This document shows, piece by piece, positions 18,857 through 26,970 of a stretch of DNA of 64,000 bases; positions within the stretch are counted from its first letter, which is position 1; each line of letters begins with the position of its first letter. This DNA is from CAYNBT01 sp964396025. GTDB lineage: Bacteria > Patescibacteriota > WWE3 > UBA101185 > UBA10185. The translations under genes and the position numbers were made by a program. The notes beneath the pieces were generated by a model that made no database searches, was not told where the DNA came from, and saw only the letters and a program-made list of their open reading frames with translations. The DNA lies in the NCBI GenBank assembly GCA_964396025.1, contig CAYNBT010000001.1, positions 124,001-188,000 of the forward strand, given 5' to 3'.

Positions 18857-19312
18857 CTAGTCTAAGTAGGCAAATGCCCTGTTAGCAAGGAATGGAACCG
18901 ACGCCAACGCAAGAAGTAGCAAAAGCAAATACCCATAAAAACCTAACGGCAGGGGTGTCCGATTCTCAACAAAGGCCCGTATGAAAAATACGACAAAGAT
19001 CTGCCCTACTTCAAAAACGGAGCCAATAGAAGCCCACATACCTATTGTCGCACTACCTCCTAGTAGTCCAAAAAATGAAACGCTAAGCAAATAAAACCCA
19101 ATCCAGTAAAAGAGTCCGGACAAAAATGCATTCAACATTATTGCCCCATAGTTTAGTTTAGCGATATCTCCATGATCGACTAAACGAAGTACATGATTCT
19201 CTCCACTGCCCCAGCGATAACCCGAGAATGCCACCGAGGCAAATCCGCAAAGGGCTATCGCAATCAGCATCCAACGCGACATTACAGCAAGCTCACCTAA
19301 TGCAACTTTCAT
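18857..19312 (-). CDS. Four-helix membrane protein, function unknown
   Basis: A 151-aa hydrophobic protein with about four membrane helices (around residues 13-33, 55-75, 80-110 and 123-140). I chose the ATG at 19312, which has an AAGGAGG Shine-Dalgarno six bases upstream, over an upstream in-frame start. No family is recognised. It stands alone between two plus-strand genes and is divergent from speD, with which it shares a short intergenic region. Confidence 0.65.
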   Translation of the reverse strand: MKVALGELAVMSRWMLIAIALCGFASVAFSGYRWGSGENHVLRLVDHGDIAKLNYGAIMLNAFLSGLFYWIGFYLLSVSFFGLLGGSATIGMWASIGSVFEVGQIFVVFFIRAFVENRTPLPLGFYGYLLLLLLALASVPFLANRAFAYLD

Positions 19313-19396
19313 CACTAACCTCCTTGAGTTATGTTTTCCAAATGTTAACATACATACCCACTGTATTCAAACTATAGGGCCTTGACACAGTTATGC

Positions 19397-19408
19397 TACA
19401 ATATTTGC
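19397..19408 (+). promoter_or_regulatory. Extended -10 box abutting the speD start (leaderless)
   Basis: TGC-TACAAT (hexamer at 19397-19402) is an extended -10. Exactly 6 nt separate it from ATG at 19409, the same distance as for the SET gene. No convincing -35 is needed with an extended -10. Confidence 0.6.
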
Positions 19409-19828
19409 ATGCAGAACAAAGAGCGTAGTTTCTTTACAAAATTCGGACCACATCTAATCTTTGACGGTTATGGAGCAAACCCTAATCTTCTAAACAACAT
19501 GGAGCTGTGTTTTGACGCGCTAAACATGCTTGCAAAACTTGCTGGAATGCGAAAAATGATGGAACCAATAGTTATTAAATCTGAAGGAAATCTCACTCTG
19601 GGCGGAAAGGATCCTGGGGGTTTCTCTGGATTTGTAATAATTCAGGAATCACATATAAGCCTTCATACGTTTGTGAAAAGAAAATTTATTACCGTAGACC
19701 TATATTCCTGCAAGGAATTTGATCCCGAAAGCGCAATCAACTATCTAAAGGAAGCTTTCGAAGTAAAAGAAGCGGATATTGTTAAACTGGACAGAGGCCT
19801 TAAATATCCAACTGAGAACCTCATTTAG
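19409..19828 (+). CDS. speD: S-adenosylmethionine decarboxylase-family protein (class 1B, pyruvoyl enzyme)
   Basis: A 139-aa proenzyme of the prokaryotic AdoMetDC family. The self-cleavage site is the Glu80-Ser81 bond in QESHISLHT, and the spacing to His86 and Cys101 (5 and 20 residues) matches the Ser63/His68/Cys83 triad of the Thermotoga enzyme. Cleavage would turn Ser81 into the pyruvoyl cofactor. The classical product, decarboxylated SAM, feeds an aminopropyltransferase, but none (speE) is seen nearby. SpeD homologues without SpeE are known in some bacteria to decarboxylate ornithine or arginine instead, so substrate is uncertain. It is convergent with the deoxyhypusine-synthase-like gene, 59 nt away. 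Confidence 0.88.
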   Translation: MQNKERSFFTKFGPHLIFDGYGANPNLLNNMELCFDALNMLAKLAGMRKMMEPIVIKSEGNLTLGGKDPGGFSGFVIIQESHISLHTFVKRKFITVDLYSCKEFDPESAINYLKEAFEVKEADIVKLDRGLKYPTENLI

Positions 19829-19887
19829 CCAAACAAAAACAATCTCTTTTTCAATCTAACAGATGCAGATCTGCGAAAATTCCAACA

Positions 19888-20907
19888 TCAGCTAAAAAGC
19901 TTGCTTAAAGAATGTTTTTTTCGCGTTTTCCAGTCGCCTTTGTGATAAGCATAACTTGATAGTAACGGCAGAACAGATGTTGCTTCAGCAAATACCATTT
20001 GCTCAAACGAATTTGACACTTTACCCCAAGACATTGCTTCCTTAAGTGTAGAGCTAGAACAGGCACCATCACGAGAATCTGCAACAGTAATTTGTATTGC
20101 ATATTTATGCATTGGAACCTCTTTACCTAGCAATTCCGCACAAACTACGGTATCCTGCACAAAATTCTTAGGTACACCGCCACCAATCATTAGTAAGCCA
20201 GTTTCCTCAACAGACATTTTGATATGTGTAAGTTCTCTAAAATCCTTAACAGAATCAATGGAAACATGAGACAAGGGGCGAGCATACTGATGCTTAACTA
20301 AACCAAATCCAGCACTACTATCGGAAAAAGCAGGACAAAAAATCGGGACATCGTGTTCATAAGCTAACTGTACGAGTGAATTCTTTTTCTTTGAATTTCT
20401 TGTCAAATACTCACCCATTGCAACAATAAATTCGCGGGAGGAGTAAGGCTTTGGGGACAAACTGTCGGCAATTTCTTGTATAGCATTGTCACAAGCCTGT
20501 AGATTGTCTTCATCGATAAAAGTATCGTATATTCTGTCTATGTAAAGCTCTCTTAGCTGCTGATCATCAATATACGGTGTACCTATATAATGCTTAAATC
20601 CTAAAGCCTCAAAAAAATCCATATCAACGATACTTGCACCAGTAGCCACAACAGCATCCACCATGTTATGCGCTATAAGGTCAGAGTAGATATTCATACA
20701 ACCTGCGGCACTAGTGCTACCGGCCAGAGACAATATAACTACACAAGAAGGATCTTTGAGCATATCAGCATAGATTTGAGCGGCGCGACCAAGATCTCGC
20801 GCAGTGAAGCCCATATCTTGCATACCTTCAATAATTTTGGTTGAATCAAATGACTTGAAATCTATGTGTTTGACTTCTCTTGAGAGGAGTTCGTGTTTTT
20901 TGAGCAT
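19888..20907 (-). CDS. Deoxyhypusine synthase-like protein
   Basis: A 339-aa homologue of deoxyhypusine synthase. It has the N-terminal MGFTARDLGRAA element, SLAGSTSAAG in the NAD-binding region, GGGVPKNF, and the active-site lysine in MSWGKV (about residue 296). In archaea and eukaryotes this enzyme moves an aminobutyl group from spermidine to IF5A; bacteria lack that substrate, and bacterial members probably act on small amines (homospermidine-synthase-like chemistry). I chose the ATG at 20907, which gives a standard N-terminus (MLKKHELLSREVKHIDF), not the one at 20961. Its convergent neighbour is speD, so a shared polyamine pathway is likely. Confidence 0.87.
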   Translation of the reverse strand: MLKKHELLSREVKHIDFKSFDSTKIIEGMQDMGFTARDLGRAAQIYADMLKDPSCVVILSLAGSTSAAGCMNIYSDLIAHNMVDAVVATGASIVDMDFFEALGFKHYIGTPYIDDQQLRELYIDRIYDTFIDEDNLQACDNAIQEIADSLSPKPYSSREFIVAMGEYLTRNSKKKNSLVQLAYEHDVPIFCPAFSDSSAGFGLVKHQYARPLSHVSIDSVKDFRELTHIKMSVEETGLLMIGGGVPKNFVQDTVVCAELLGKEVPMHKYAIQITVADSRDGACSSSTLKEAMSWGKVSNSFEQMVFAEATSVLPLLSSYAYHKGDWKTRKKHSLSKLFS

Positions 20908-20949
20908 ATTACAGTGTTCTACACTAACAGACAGACAAATGCAACTATA

Positions 20950-20978
20950 TTGACATAACATAATTTAAGTTAGAAGAT
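20950..20978 (+). promoter_or_regulatory. Promoter for the sensor-kinase operon
   Basis: TTGACA at 20950-20955 is followed after 17 nt by GAAGAT (20973-20978), a weak -10. The ATG at 20987 is only 8 nt further on, again a nearly leaderless layout. Confidence 0.45.
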
Positions 20979-20986
20979 TATGTTGA

Positions 20987-21832
20987 ATGGTTGATAACAG
21001 AGTTCACAAAATATACCACCTGCTAACAACAATAACGTGTTGTGTGGGAGTAGTACTTCTAGTGATGAGTGCTACTGTCACAAACAATATGGTACAAACA
21101 TTAGCACTATTCTCCCTGCTCATGATGAGTTTGTTGGGTTTTCTTGGTGCTTTTGTTATTCTGCCACAATGGGGAAATGTGCATAGCGTAGTTGGAAAAA
21201 GTATACTTTTCTTACAGTTGGCTCTAGCATGTTGGACCTTAGGCATTACAGCAACATTTATAATTGAGAAGTTACTTGCCAAAGAACTGTCCTATCCTGG
21301 AGTACCAGACTACTTCTTCATATTCATAGACCCGTTGTATGCACTAGCATTAATACAGATTATGAGATATTCCGGGGCATGGAGAAGTCTAAAGGACACA
21401 ACATGGTCATACCTTATACTTTTGTTAATACCTATAATTTCTTTGTACATAAATTACAGACTTTTCTTTGGAGATGCGTCTTATTTTGAAACAATAGATT
21501 TGGCCGTAATGTTTGATTTGTTTTACAGCTTTGGAAGTATTGCAGTAATGGCTCTCACTACAATCTCATTTATGCTTTGTGTAAAGAAATTAGGAGGAAA
21601 GATGAAGGGGGCTTTATACCTACTTTTCTGTGGCTTCATTGCACAGTACATTGGGGACATTGCATTTTCAATCCTAGAATATCAAGACATGACTTATAAT
21701 GGAAACTTGGCTGACTTTGTTTACTTTATTTCCATAAGTCTAGTTACAATGGGTATTTTGCAATTCAATACACAAAGGCTTGATACAAAAGTATCTAGCG
21801 GAGAGTTAAACAAAGAAGAAAATGTATCCTAA
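20987..21832 (+). CDS. Polytopic membrane sensor protein (8 TM), function unknown
   Basis: A 281-aa protein that is almost entirely membrane helix (about eight segments). Its general look is that of the N-terminal sensor modules of bacterial signalling proteins: a GVPDYFFIFIDPLY element follows the fourth helix. It has no output domain of its own. The next two genes overlap or follow closely, ending with a PAS histidine kinase that has no membrane segment, so this protein is probably the split membrane-bound input for that kinase. This role is an inference from gene order. Confidence 0.68.
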   Translation: MVDNRVHKIYHLLTTITCCVGVVLLVMSATVTNNMVQTLALFSLLMMSLLGFLGAFVILPQWGNVHSVVGKSILFLQLALACWTLGITATFIIEKLLAKELSYPGVPDYFFIFIDPLYALALIQIMRYSGAWRSLKDTTWSYLILLLIPIISLYINYRLFFGDASYFETIDLAVMFDLFYSFGSIAVMALTTISFMLCVKKLGGKMKGALYLLFCGFIAQYIGDIAFSILEYQDMTYNGNLADFVYFISISLVTMGILQFNTQRLDTKVSSGELNKEENVS

Positions 21833-22124
21833 CGATATATTTAAAAATATTATACGAGAACAGAGTCTAATAGTCGGTGAAGCGCTTTCTAAATCAAGGG
21901 CCATTGGAACTGGGTCCATTAGTTTCGGACCAGACGGCAATATACATATACAAGACGAGCCAAAATTGGCGCTTGAGAAACTTATAAGATCATACGAAGA
22001 AATCTTTGGACAATCATCCCTAGATGTGTGTGTTGATGTCCTACACAGAATGCCCTACACAGAAATAGAGTTATTTTTACCAGACAGAATCAAAACACAA
22101 CTAACCAACCAAAAAAAGCTATAG
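21822..22124 (+). CDS. Small soluble protein between sensor and kinase genes
   Basis: A 100-aa protein with no recognised domain. It starts MYPNDIFKNIIREQ, has a GPDGNIHIQDEP turn near residue 37, and is predicted mixed alpha/beta. Its ATG lies inside the end of the sensor gene (11-nt overlap), and the kinase gene begins 17 nt downstream, so it is co-expressed with a signalling pair and could link the membrane sensor and the soluble kinase. Function unknown. Confidence 0.65.
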   Translation: MYPNDIFKNIIREQSLIVGEALSKSRAIGTGSISFGPDGNIHIQDEPKLALEKLIRSYEEIFGQSSLDVCVDVLHRMPYTEIELFLPDRIKTQLTNQKKL

Positions 22125-22129
22125 TAAGG

Positions 22130-22141
22130 TAGAATACTTGT
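22130..22141 (+). promoter_or_regulatory. -10-like box abutting the histidine kinase start
   Basis: TAGAAT at 22130-22135 is exactly 6 nt from the ATG at 22142, as in the other leaderless candidates. It sits in the 17-nt gap after the previous gene and has no clear -35, so it may be a secondary promoter or chance. Confidence 0.35.
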
Positions 22142-23308
22142 ATGGACGCAAACGCTGCTCAAATCAACAATAATAGCGCGTCTTCTATTGACACGAAAAT
22201 CGCAGAGGAAATATATAAAAGAAATGTTGAACTTCTTGATCAGCGACGAAGGGCCGAGGAATTACTTTATGGAATATCCGAAGGGGTCTTAGCTGTAGAT
22301 ACGGACCTCAAAATCACCTTATTCAACAACACGTTAGAGAAAATGCTCAGATTGCGCAAAGATGATGCAATAGGAAAACAGATTGAAGACGTGATAGTAC
22401 TAAACACTGAGGATGGAAAATCAATAGATATAAAAAAATACTGTTTGTCACAAAACCCTGAATTTACTCACTTGGAAGGGGTCATACTCACCAGCAAATA
22501 TAGAAGCTACTTTGTTAACCTTAAATCCTCCATTATCTCCCCGATAACTGGAGAAACAGAAGGATTGATAACTCTCGTTGATATAACAAAAGAAAAAGAA
22601 CTTGAAAAAACCAAAGATGATTTTATCTCTATCACATCACACGAGCTCAGAACCCCAATGACTATTATAAAAAGCTATTTATGGATGCTATCAGCAGAAA
22701 AAGCAGGAACACTTAACGACAAGCAAAGGGAATATATAAACAAGGCTACCAAAGGCACAGAGCGTATGCTTGCATTGATAAACGATATGTTAAACATTGC
22801 AAGAATAGAGCAGGGCAAGATTGAAATAAAACCCGAATCTCTAAAACTTATACAGTTTATAGAAGAACTTGCTGTAGACTTCAGAATGAAGATGCAGGAA
22901 AAAAACCTTACACTAAATATAGACTACGATCAAAGCGCTACTGATATATACGCAGATAAAACAAGACTAATGGAAATATTCATTAATCTAATAGGCAATT
23001 CGTTTAAATTCACAGACAAAGGAAGCATAACAATTAAAACAGAAAAGTTACCAGATAATTATGTGAAAATATACATTACTGACACAGGTAAAGGTATAGA
23101 TAAAAAAGACATGGAAAGATTGTTTCATAAATTTGGCAGATTAGACAACTCCTATCAAACTGTGGCAGAGTCTGGCGGCACAGGGCTGGGGTTATTCATT
23201 GTTAAACTTTATATTGAGAAAATGAATGGCATGATCGGTTTATACTCTAAGGGATTAGGTTACGGCACTACTTTTTGGTTTACACTACCAACAGTTAACA
23301 CATTTTAA
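22142..23308 (+). CDS. Soluble PAS-domain sensor histidine kinase
   Basis: A 388-aa kinase without membrane segments: a short coiled region (20-45), a PAS domain (about 40-150), a HisKA dimerisation domain with the phospho-accepting His167 in SHELRTP, and an HATPase domain with the N box (LIGNSFKF), G1 (DTGKGID), F (FGRLD) and G2 (GGTGLGL) motifs. It would autophosphorylate and pass phosphate to a response regulator, none of which is next to it; the receiver at 28138 is a candidate partner in this window. It is the last gene of the three-gene operon from 20987. Confidence 0.9.
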   Translation: MDANAAQINNNSASSIDTKIAEEIYKRNVELLDQRRRAEELLYGISEGVLAVDTDLKITLFNNTLEKMLRLRKDDAIGKQIEDVIVLNTEDGKSIDIKKYCLSQNPEFTHLEGVILTSKYRSYFVNLKSSIISPITGETEGLITLVDITKEKELEKTKDDFISITSHELRTPMTIIKSYLWMLSAEKAGTLNDKQREYINKATKGTERMLALINDMLNIARIEQGKIEIKPESLKLIQFIEELAVDFRMKMQEKNLTLNIDYDQSATDIYADKTRLMEIFINLIGNSFKFTDKGSITIKTEKLPDNYVKIYITDTGKGIDKKDMERLFHKFGRLDNSYQTVAESGGTGLGLFIVKLYIEKMNGMIGLYSKGLGYGTTFWFTLPTVNTF

Positions 23309-23355
23309 ATATCTATCACTACCAGAAACAATAGAGCTATTTTGGCCGGAACAAA

Positions 23356-23383
23356 GGAGGGCCCCGCGTAAGCGGGGCCCTCC
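23356..23383 (-). terminator. GC-rich 12-bp hairpin between kinase and HU genes
   Basis: A perfect 12-bp stem GGAGGGCCCCGC/GCGGGGCCCTCC with a GTAA loop stands out in AT-rich DNA. It lies 31 nt downstream of the HU stop and 47 nt after the convergent kinase stop. On the minus strand it is followed by TTTGTT, so it is mostly a terminator for HU, but it could act in both directions. Confidence 0.65.
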
Positions 23384-23414
23384 TATTCCATAGAAGAAAC
23401 AGTATTAACTACTA

Positions 23415-23687
23415 TTACTTCACTTCATCCTTCAAGCTTTTACCTGCCTTGAATGCTGGAGTTTTTCCTGCTGGGATGTGTAATGGAGCACCGGTTTGTG
23501 GGTTTCTTCCCATTCTTGCGGCTCTGGATCTAACTTCGAAAGTTCCGAAGCCAGTCCAAGTAACTTTCTCGCCTCTTGCGAGCGCGGAAGTAATTACTTC
23601 TACCAAAGCGTCTAGAGCTTTTCCAGAATCTACTTTAGTAAGACCAGCTTTATCAGCTACCATACTTATTAAGTCTGTTTTTGTCAT
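23415..23687 (-). CDS. HU-family DNA-binding protein
   Basis: A 90-aa protein of the HU/IHF family, normal in length. It has the GxGxF element (WTGFGTFEV) and the RNPQTG tip of the DNA-intercalating beta arm, where the Pro wedges into DNA. It would compact and bend the chromosome. I chose the ATG at 23687, which starts MTKTDLISMVADK, the usual HU N-terminus; upstream frame-open codons are probably untranslated. The gene stands alone at the head of a short unit that ends at the GC-rich hairpin. Confidence 0.93.
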   Translation of the reverse strand: MTKTDLISMVADKAGLTKVDSGKALDALVEVITSALARGEKVTWTGFGTFEVRSRAARMGRNPQTGAPLHIPAGKTPAFKAGKSLKDEVK

Positions 23688-23755
23688 TGCTAAGCACCCC
23701 CCTTCATTACATTGCCTTATGGCAAATAAATATTTCAAAAAAATTAACTGATTTC

Positions 23756-24532
23756 TTAATCGTAGTTCTTATCAAATCGTTCAATACTATTCTTCTGTGT
23801 ATCAATAAGAACACTACGAAAAACCTTACGGCCTTTTTCTTCCCACTCGAACCGCTGATTCATACCTGTTGTATAAAAATTTATAATGATATCTTTTTGA
23901 ACTCCTAAAACTGAATCTATATTCCCGCACATACCCACATCACTAACAAATAGAGTTCCCTTGGGCAATACATGATTATCACACGTCGGAACATGCGTAT
24001 GAGTACCTACTACACAATCAACACGACCATCAAAATAAAAGCCAAAAGCATACTTTTCACTCGTGGCTTCAGCATGAAAGTCTACAAAGGATGCATCATA
24101 TTTTTCGGAAACGGAAACCTCACTTAATATTTTGTCTACAGTGGTAAAAGGATCGTTAATGCGTTCGTTTAGGAATGTTCTGCCCATAACATTTATAAGT
24201 AATAGTTTATCATTTTTCCTTGTTTTAACAACAACAAATCCCTTACCTGGAGTGCCCTCTGGATAGTTAGCAGGTCTTATAAGTGGAATATTATCGATGA
24301 TGTCTTCAAGTTCCGGCCTCCAGAACACATGATCACCGCTTGTGAAGTAATCAACACCCGCATCTTGCATTTCAAGTAACATATCCTTTGTTACACCCCT
24401 ACCATGTGCAAGATTTTCTGCGTTAGCAATCACAATATCAATATCTTCTTTGGAAACTATATCTGGAAGTGCCCGCTTAACAGCGTCACGACCGGGGCGA
24501 GCAACAATATCACCTATAAAAAGTATTTTCAT
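23756..24532 (-). CDS. YmdB-family metallophosphoesterase
   Basis: A 258-aa enzyme of the TIGR00282/YmdB group, which hydrolyses 2',3'-cyclic nucleotides and similar phosphodiesters with two metal ions. Ligand motifs seen are GDIVARPGR (residues 7-15), NAENLAHGRG, SGDHVFWR, FHAEATSEK and GTHTHVPT. It sits downstream of RNase Y with one small membrane gene between, the same linkage as rny-ymdB in Firmicutes, and begins 1 nt after that small gene's stop. A role in RNA turnover or signalling is inferred from that pairing. Confidence 0.9.
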   Translation of the reverse strand: MKILFIGDIVARPGRDAVKRALPDIVSKEDIDIVIANAENLAHGRGVTKDMLLEMQDAGVDYFTSGDHVFWRPELEDIIDNIPLIRPANYPEGTPGKGFVVVKTRKNDKLLLINVMGRTFLNERINDPFTTVDKILSEVSVSEKYDASFVDFHAEATSEKYAFGFYFDGRVDCVVGTHTHVPTCDNHVLPKGTLFVSDVGMCGNIDSVLGVQKDIIINFYTTGMNQRFEWEEKGRKVFRSVLIDTQKNSIERFDKNYD

Positions 24533-24533
24533 A

Positions 24534-24734
24534 TTACTGTCCGAATAACCAACTCACAATCTGCTTAGGAGCATCATGTACAAATAAACTTACTCCAAGA
24601 AATGTTATTACGACAATCAATATAACGCCAAAGCACGCCTTAAGCAAGGAGCTAAGTAATTTACACAACAAGTAAAAAGCCACAATAAGCACTAACCCAA
24701 ACAGCAAAACGTAAAGCATGTTGTTTAGAGTCAT
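24534..24734 (-). CDS. Small membrane protein between rny and ymdB
   Basis: A 66-aa protein with two hydrophobic helices (about residues 7-25 and 30-50) and no recognised family. It is embedded between RNase Y (9-nt gap) and ymdB (1-nt gap), so it must be co-expressed with them. As RNase Y is itself membrane-anchored, this protein might help localise the RNA-processing machinery; that is speculation from position only. Confidence 0.6.
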   Translation of the reverse strand: MTLNNMLYVLLFGLVLIVAFYLLCKLLSSLLKACFGVILIVVITFLGVSLFVHDAPKQIVSWLFGQ

Positions 24735-24743
24735 AAGTTAAGT

Positions 24744-26312
24744 TTACTTAGCTGTCTCAGAGACCCTAGTTTCTCTTATCACAGTAACCTTAACAACACC
24801 TGGATACGTTTGTTCGAGTTCAATCTTTTTAGCTATTTCTCGCGCAATCAAAGCTGCTGAATCATCGTCCACTCTACTTGGAATAACGAAAACCCGAACT
24901 TCTCTACCGGCTGAAATCGCATAAGCCTTATCTACACCATCAAAAGATGTCGCAGCAGCCTCAAGATCCTTCATACGCTTCACATATGATTCATAATCTT
25001 CTGATCTTGCTCCAGGGCGCGCACCGCTAATGTGATCTGCCAAAGCCACTACAGAAGACTCGAGTGAGCTAAACGGCCGATCTTCATGGTGTTCAGCAAC
25101 ACAATTTACAACTTTTTCATCGATTTTGTATTTTTTCAGAAGTTCCACACCAAGTTGAACATGCGTTCCTTCTTCATCTGTAACAACCTTACCAATGTCG
25201 TGGAGTAAACAACCCATTTTTACTACGTATACGTCTAAACCTAATTCGGTCGCTAATGCTGCACCAATCCTAGTCTCCTCAAGTGTATGCTCTATAAGGT
25301 TTTGGCCATACGAAAACCTATACTTAAATCGACCTAGCATTTGTATAAGCTCTTTGGGCAAATCGTATATACCAACGCGGTGGCATAAGTTATCGCCTTC
25401 CTTAAACATAAGGTGTTCTATCTCTTTCTGTGTCTTATCTATAGTTTCTTCGATCTTTACAGGCTGAATCCTGCCATCCTTCATTAATCTTTCAAGTGCT
25501 GTTTTGGCTATTTCGCGTCGAACCGGATCAAAAGAAGATATAATGATTTCTCCAGGTGAAGTGTCCAGCTCTAGCTCTACGCCAGTAAGCTCTTCAAACA
25601 TTTTTATGTTGCGTCCTTCTTTACCAATGATACGACCCTTTATGTCTTCGTCTGGTATCTTAACCTTAGAAGTTGTGTATTCAACAACATAATCAGTAGC
25701 TCCAAAACGCATAGCATCTATCAATAACTCTTGGGCTTTCTTTTCTATATCCTTTTTTATTTCTTCTTCAATTTGGCGAATTCTCTTGCCTTTTTCTGCA
25801 GAAAGGTCTCTATCAAAAGAAACTAGCAACTCCTGACGAGCTTCTTCTTTAGTCAAAGATGCGGTTTTTTCCAACTTATCTTGTTGTTGTTTGTATAGCT
25901 GATCTATTTGATCTTTTCGCTTTTCTATCGCGTCTTTCAACTCTCTAACCTGTCTAGCCTTATTTTCTATCTCTTTTTCTTTCTCTTCCAGTTTAGATTT
26001 TTGCACTGCAAGTGATTTTTCTAGCTCAGCAGCCTTATCTTTAACTTCAGCTAACCTCTTGTCAGCTTCGGATTTGGACTGCATAACCTCATTTTTAGCC
26101 TCAAAGATGATCTCCTTGGCTTTTGCACGAGCTTCAAACACAATTTTCTCTTTAAGAGAATATTCCTCAATTATTTTTTCTGGAGATAGTTGTGGCAGGG
26201 GTGCCTCAGAAGAATCATTCGCAGCTCTTTTTGACTTATTTGAAAAATAATAAGCGAGTGAAGTAGATAAACCTACAGTTACAATGAAAAATATTATTTG
26301 TTGCATAAACAT
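24744..26312 (-). CDS. rny: Ribonuclease Y
   Basis: A membrane-anchored endoribonuclease that starts mRNA decay. The 522-aa protein has the full RNase Y layout: an N-terminal helix (about 5-20), a long Lys/Glu-rich coiled coil (about 55-200), a KH domain with GRIIGKEGRNIK, and an HD domain with LLHDIGK and AEHHED. Two nearby ATG codons (26312, 26306) are equally plausible starts. Downstream is the ymdB unit; upstream lies a 154-nt gap after recX with a hairpin that could be part of its mRNA leader. Confidence 0.95.
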   Translation of the reverse strand: MFMQQIIFFIVTVGLSTSLAYYFSNKSKRAANDSSEAPLPQLSPEKIIEEYSLKEKIVFEARAKAKEIIFEAKNEVMQSKSEADKRLAEVKDKAAELEKSLAVQKSKLEEKEKEIENKARQVRELKDAIEKRKDQIDQLYKQQQDKLEKTASLTKEEARQELLVSFDRDLSAEKGKRIRQIEEEIKKDIEKKAQELLIDAMRFGATDYVVEYTTSKVKIPDEDIKGRIIGKEGRNIKMFEELTGVELELDTSPGEIIISSFDPVRREIAKTALERLMKDGRIQPVKIEETIDKTQKEIEHLMFKEGDNLCHRVGIYDLPKELIQMLGRFKYRFSYGQNLIEHTLEETRIGAALATELGLDVYVVKMGCLLHDIGKVVTDEEGTHVQLGVELLKKYKIDEKVVNCVAEHHEDRPFSSLESSVVALADHISGARPGARSEDYESYVKRMKDLEAAATSFDGVDKAYAISAGREVRVFVIPSRVDDDSAALIAREIAKKIELEQTYPGVVKVTVIRETRVSETAK

Positions 26313-26466
26313 TCTTTCTTAAATTTAAGGGCTATGGGGTATAAATATGCGTAGATGCTACCAGTTTGACAGCAAGCTAGACCGAAGTGGCTTGTAAAAA
26401 AGCCTGTCAGAATAATTTTCGATTTTAGTAGATATAAGCATATTTTCCATAGCAAACAGCCCCATT
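26313..26466 (-). other. Intergenic leader between recX and rny with a bulged hairpin
   Basis: This 154-nt gap contains a stem formed by TGACAG (26367-26372) with CTGTCA (26404-26409) and, inside it, CAAGC (26373-26377) with GCTTG (26390-26394). A second overlapping stem, GGCTT/AAGCC (26389-26404), competes with it. I see no clean terminator for recX or clear promoter for rny, though both are expected here. The alternative pairings suggest possible leader-mediated control of rny. Confidence 0.35.
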
Positions 26467-26970
26467 CTAGTCAACCAAGTCGATACTGTCAACCACGCGG
26501 GCTATTATGTTGTAGTCAAAGCCCTTCTGGTACAAATATTTGAACAATTTGGATTTTTTGTTAGGAGGCTTCAAAAGTCGCTGTTTTTTTAAAGCAAGCT
26601 TTAAAATGGCTTTCTCTTGTAGGTCGTCGCCACTTAGACGAGCCATGTTTGCTTCTATCAGTTCAGGCGATACACCCCTTTGAAGAAGTTTTTTTCGAAC
26701 CATGTAAGGACTTATGGCCTTTTCTGACAACAGTATTGAATCTATATATTTGCTTACATAACTGGCGTCATCAATAAGCCGCATGGTTCTTAAACGATCC
26801 TGTGTATGCTCTATCAAAGTGTCTGCGGATTCAACAAGTTCAGGAAACTTCTTGCGTAGTATTTGCAAAAGTTTCACATTTATCTCATAAGCAGTCCTGT
26901 CCTTTATGGAAAGATAATCTATGATTCTTTCGAAAAGATAGGCTTGAGCTCTTTTTTCAGTATCATTCAT
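26467..26970 (-). CDS. recX: RecX regulatory protein
   Basis: A 167-aa member of the RecX family, which binds and restrains RecA filaments. It has three tandem three-helix repeats; the conserved SPYMVRKKLLQRGVSPELI core sits in the middle. The ATG at 26970 lies within the last codons of recA (8-nt overlap), the typical recA-recX coupling. An upstream TTG is less likely. Its C-terminal QKGFDYNIIARVV matches the third repeat. Confidence 0.88.
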   Translation of the reverse strand: MNDTEKRAQAYLFERIIDYLSIKDRTAYEINVKLLQILRKKFPELVESADTLIEHTQDRLRTMRLIDDASYVSKYIDSILLSEKAISPYMVRKKLLQRGVSPELIEANMARLSGDDLQEKAILKLALKKQRLLKPPNKKSKLFKYLYQKGFDYNIIARVVDSIDLVD

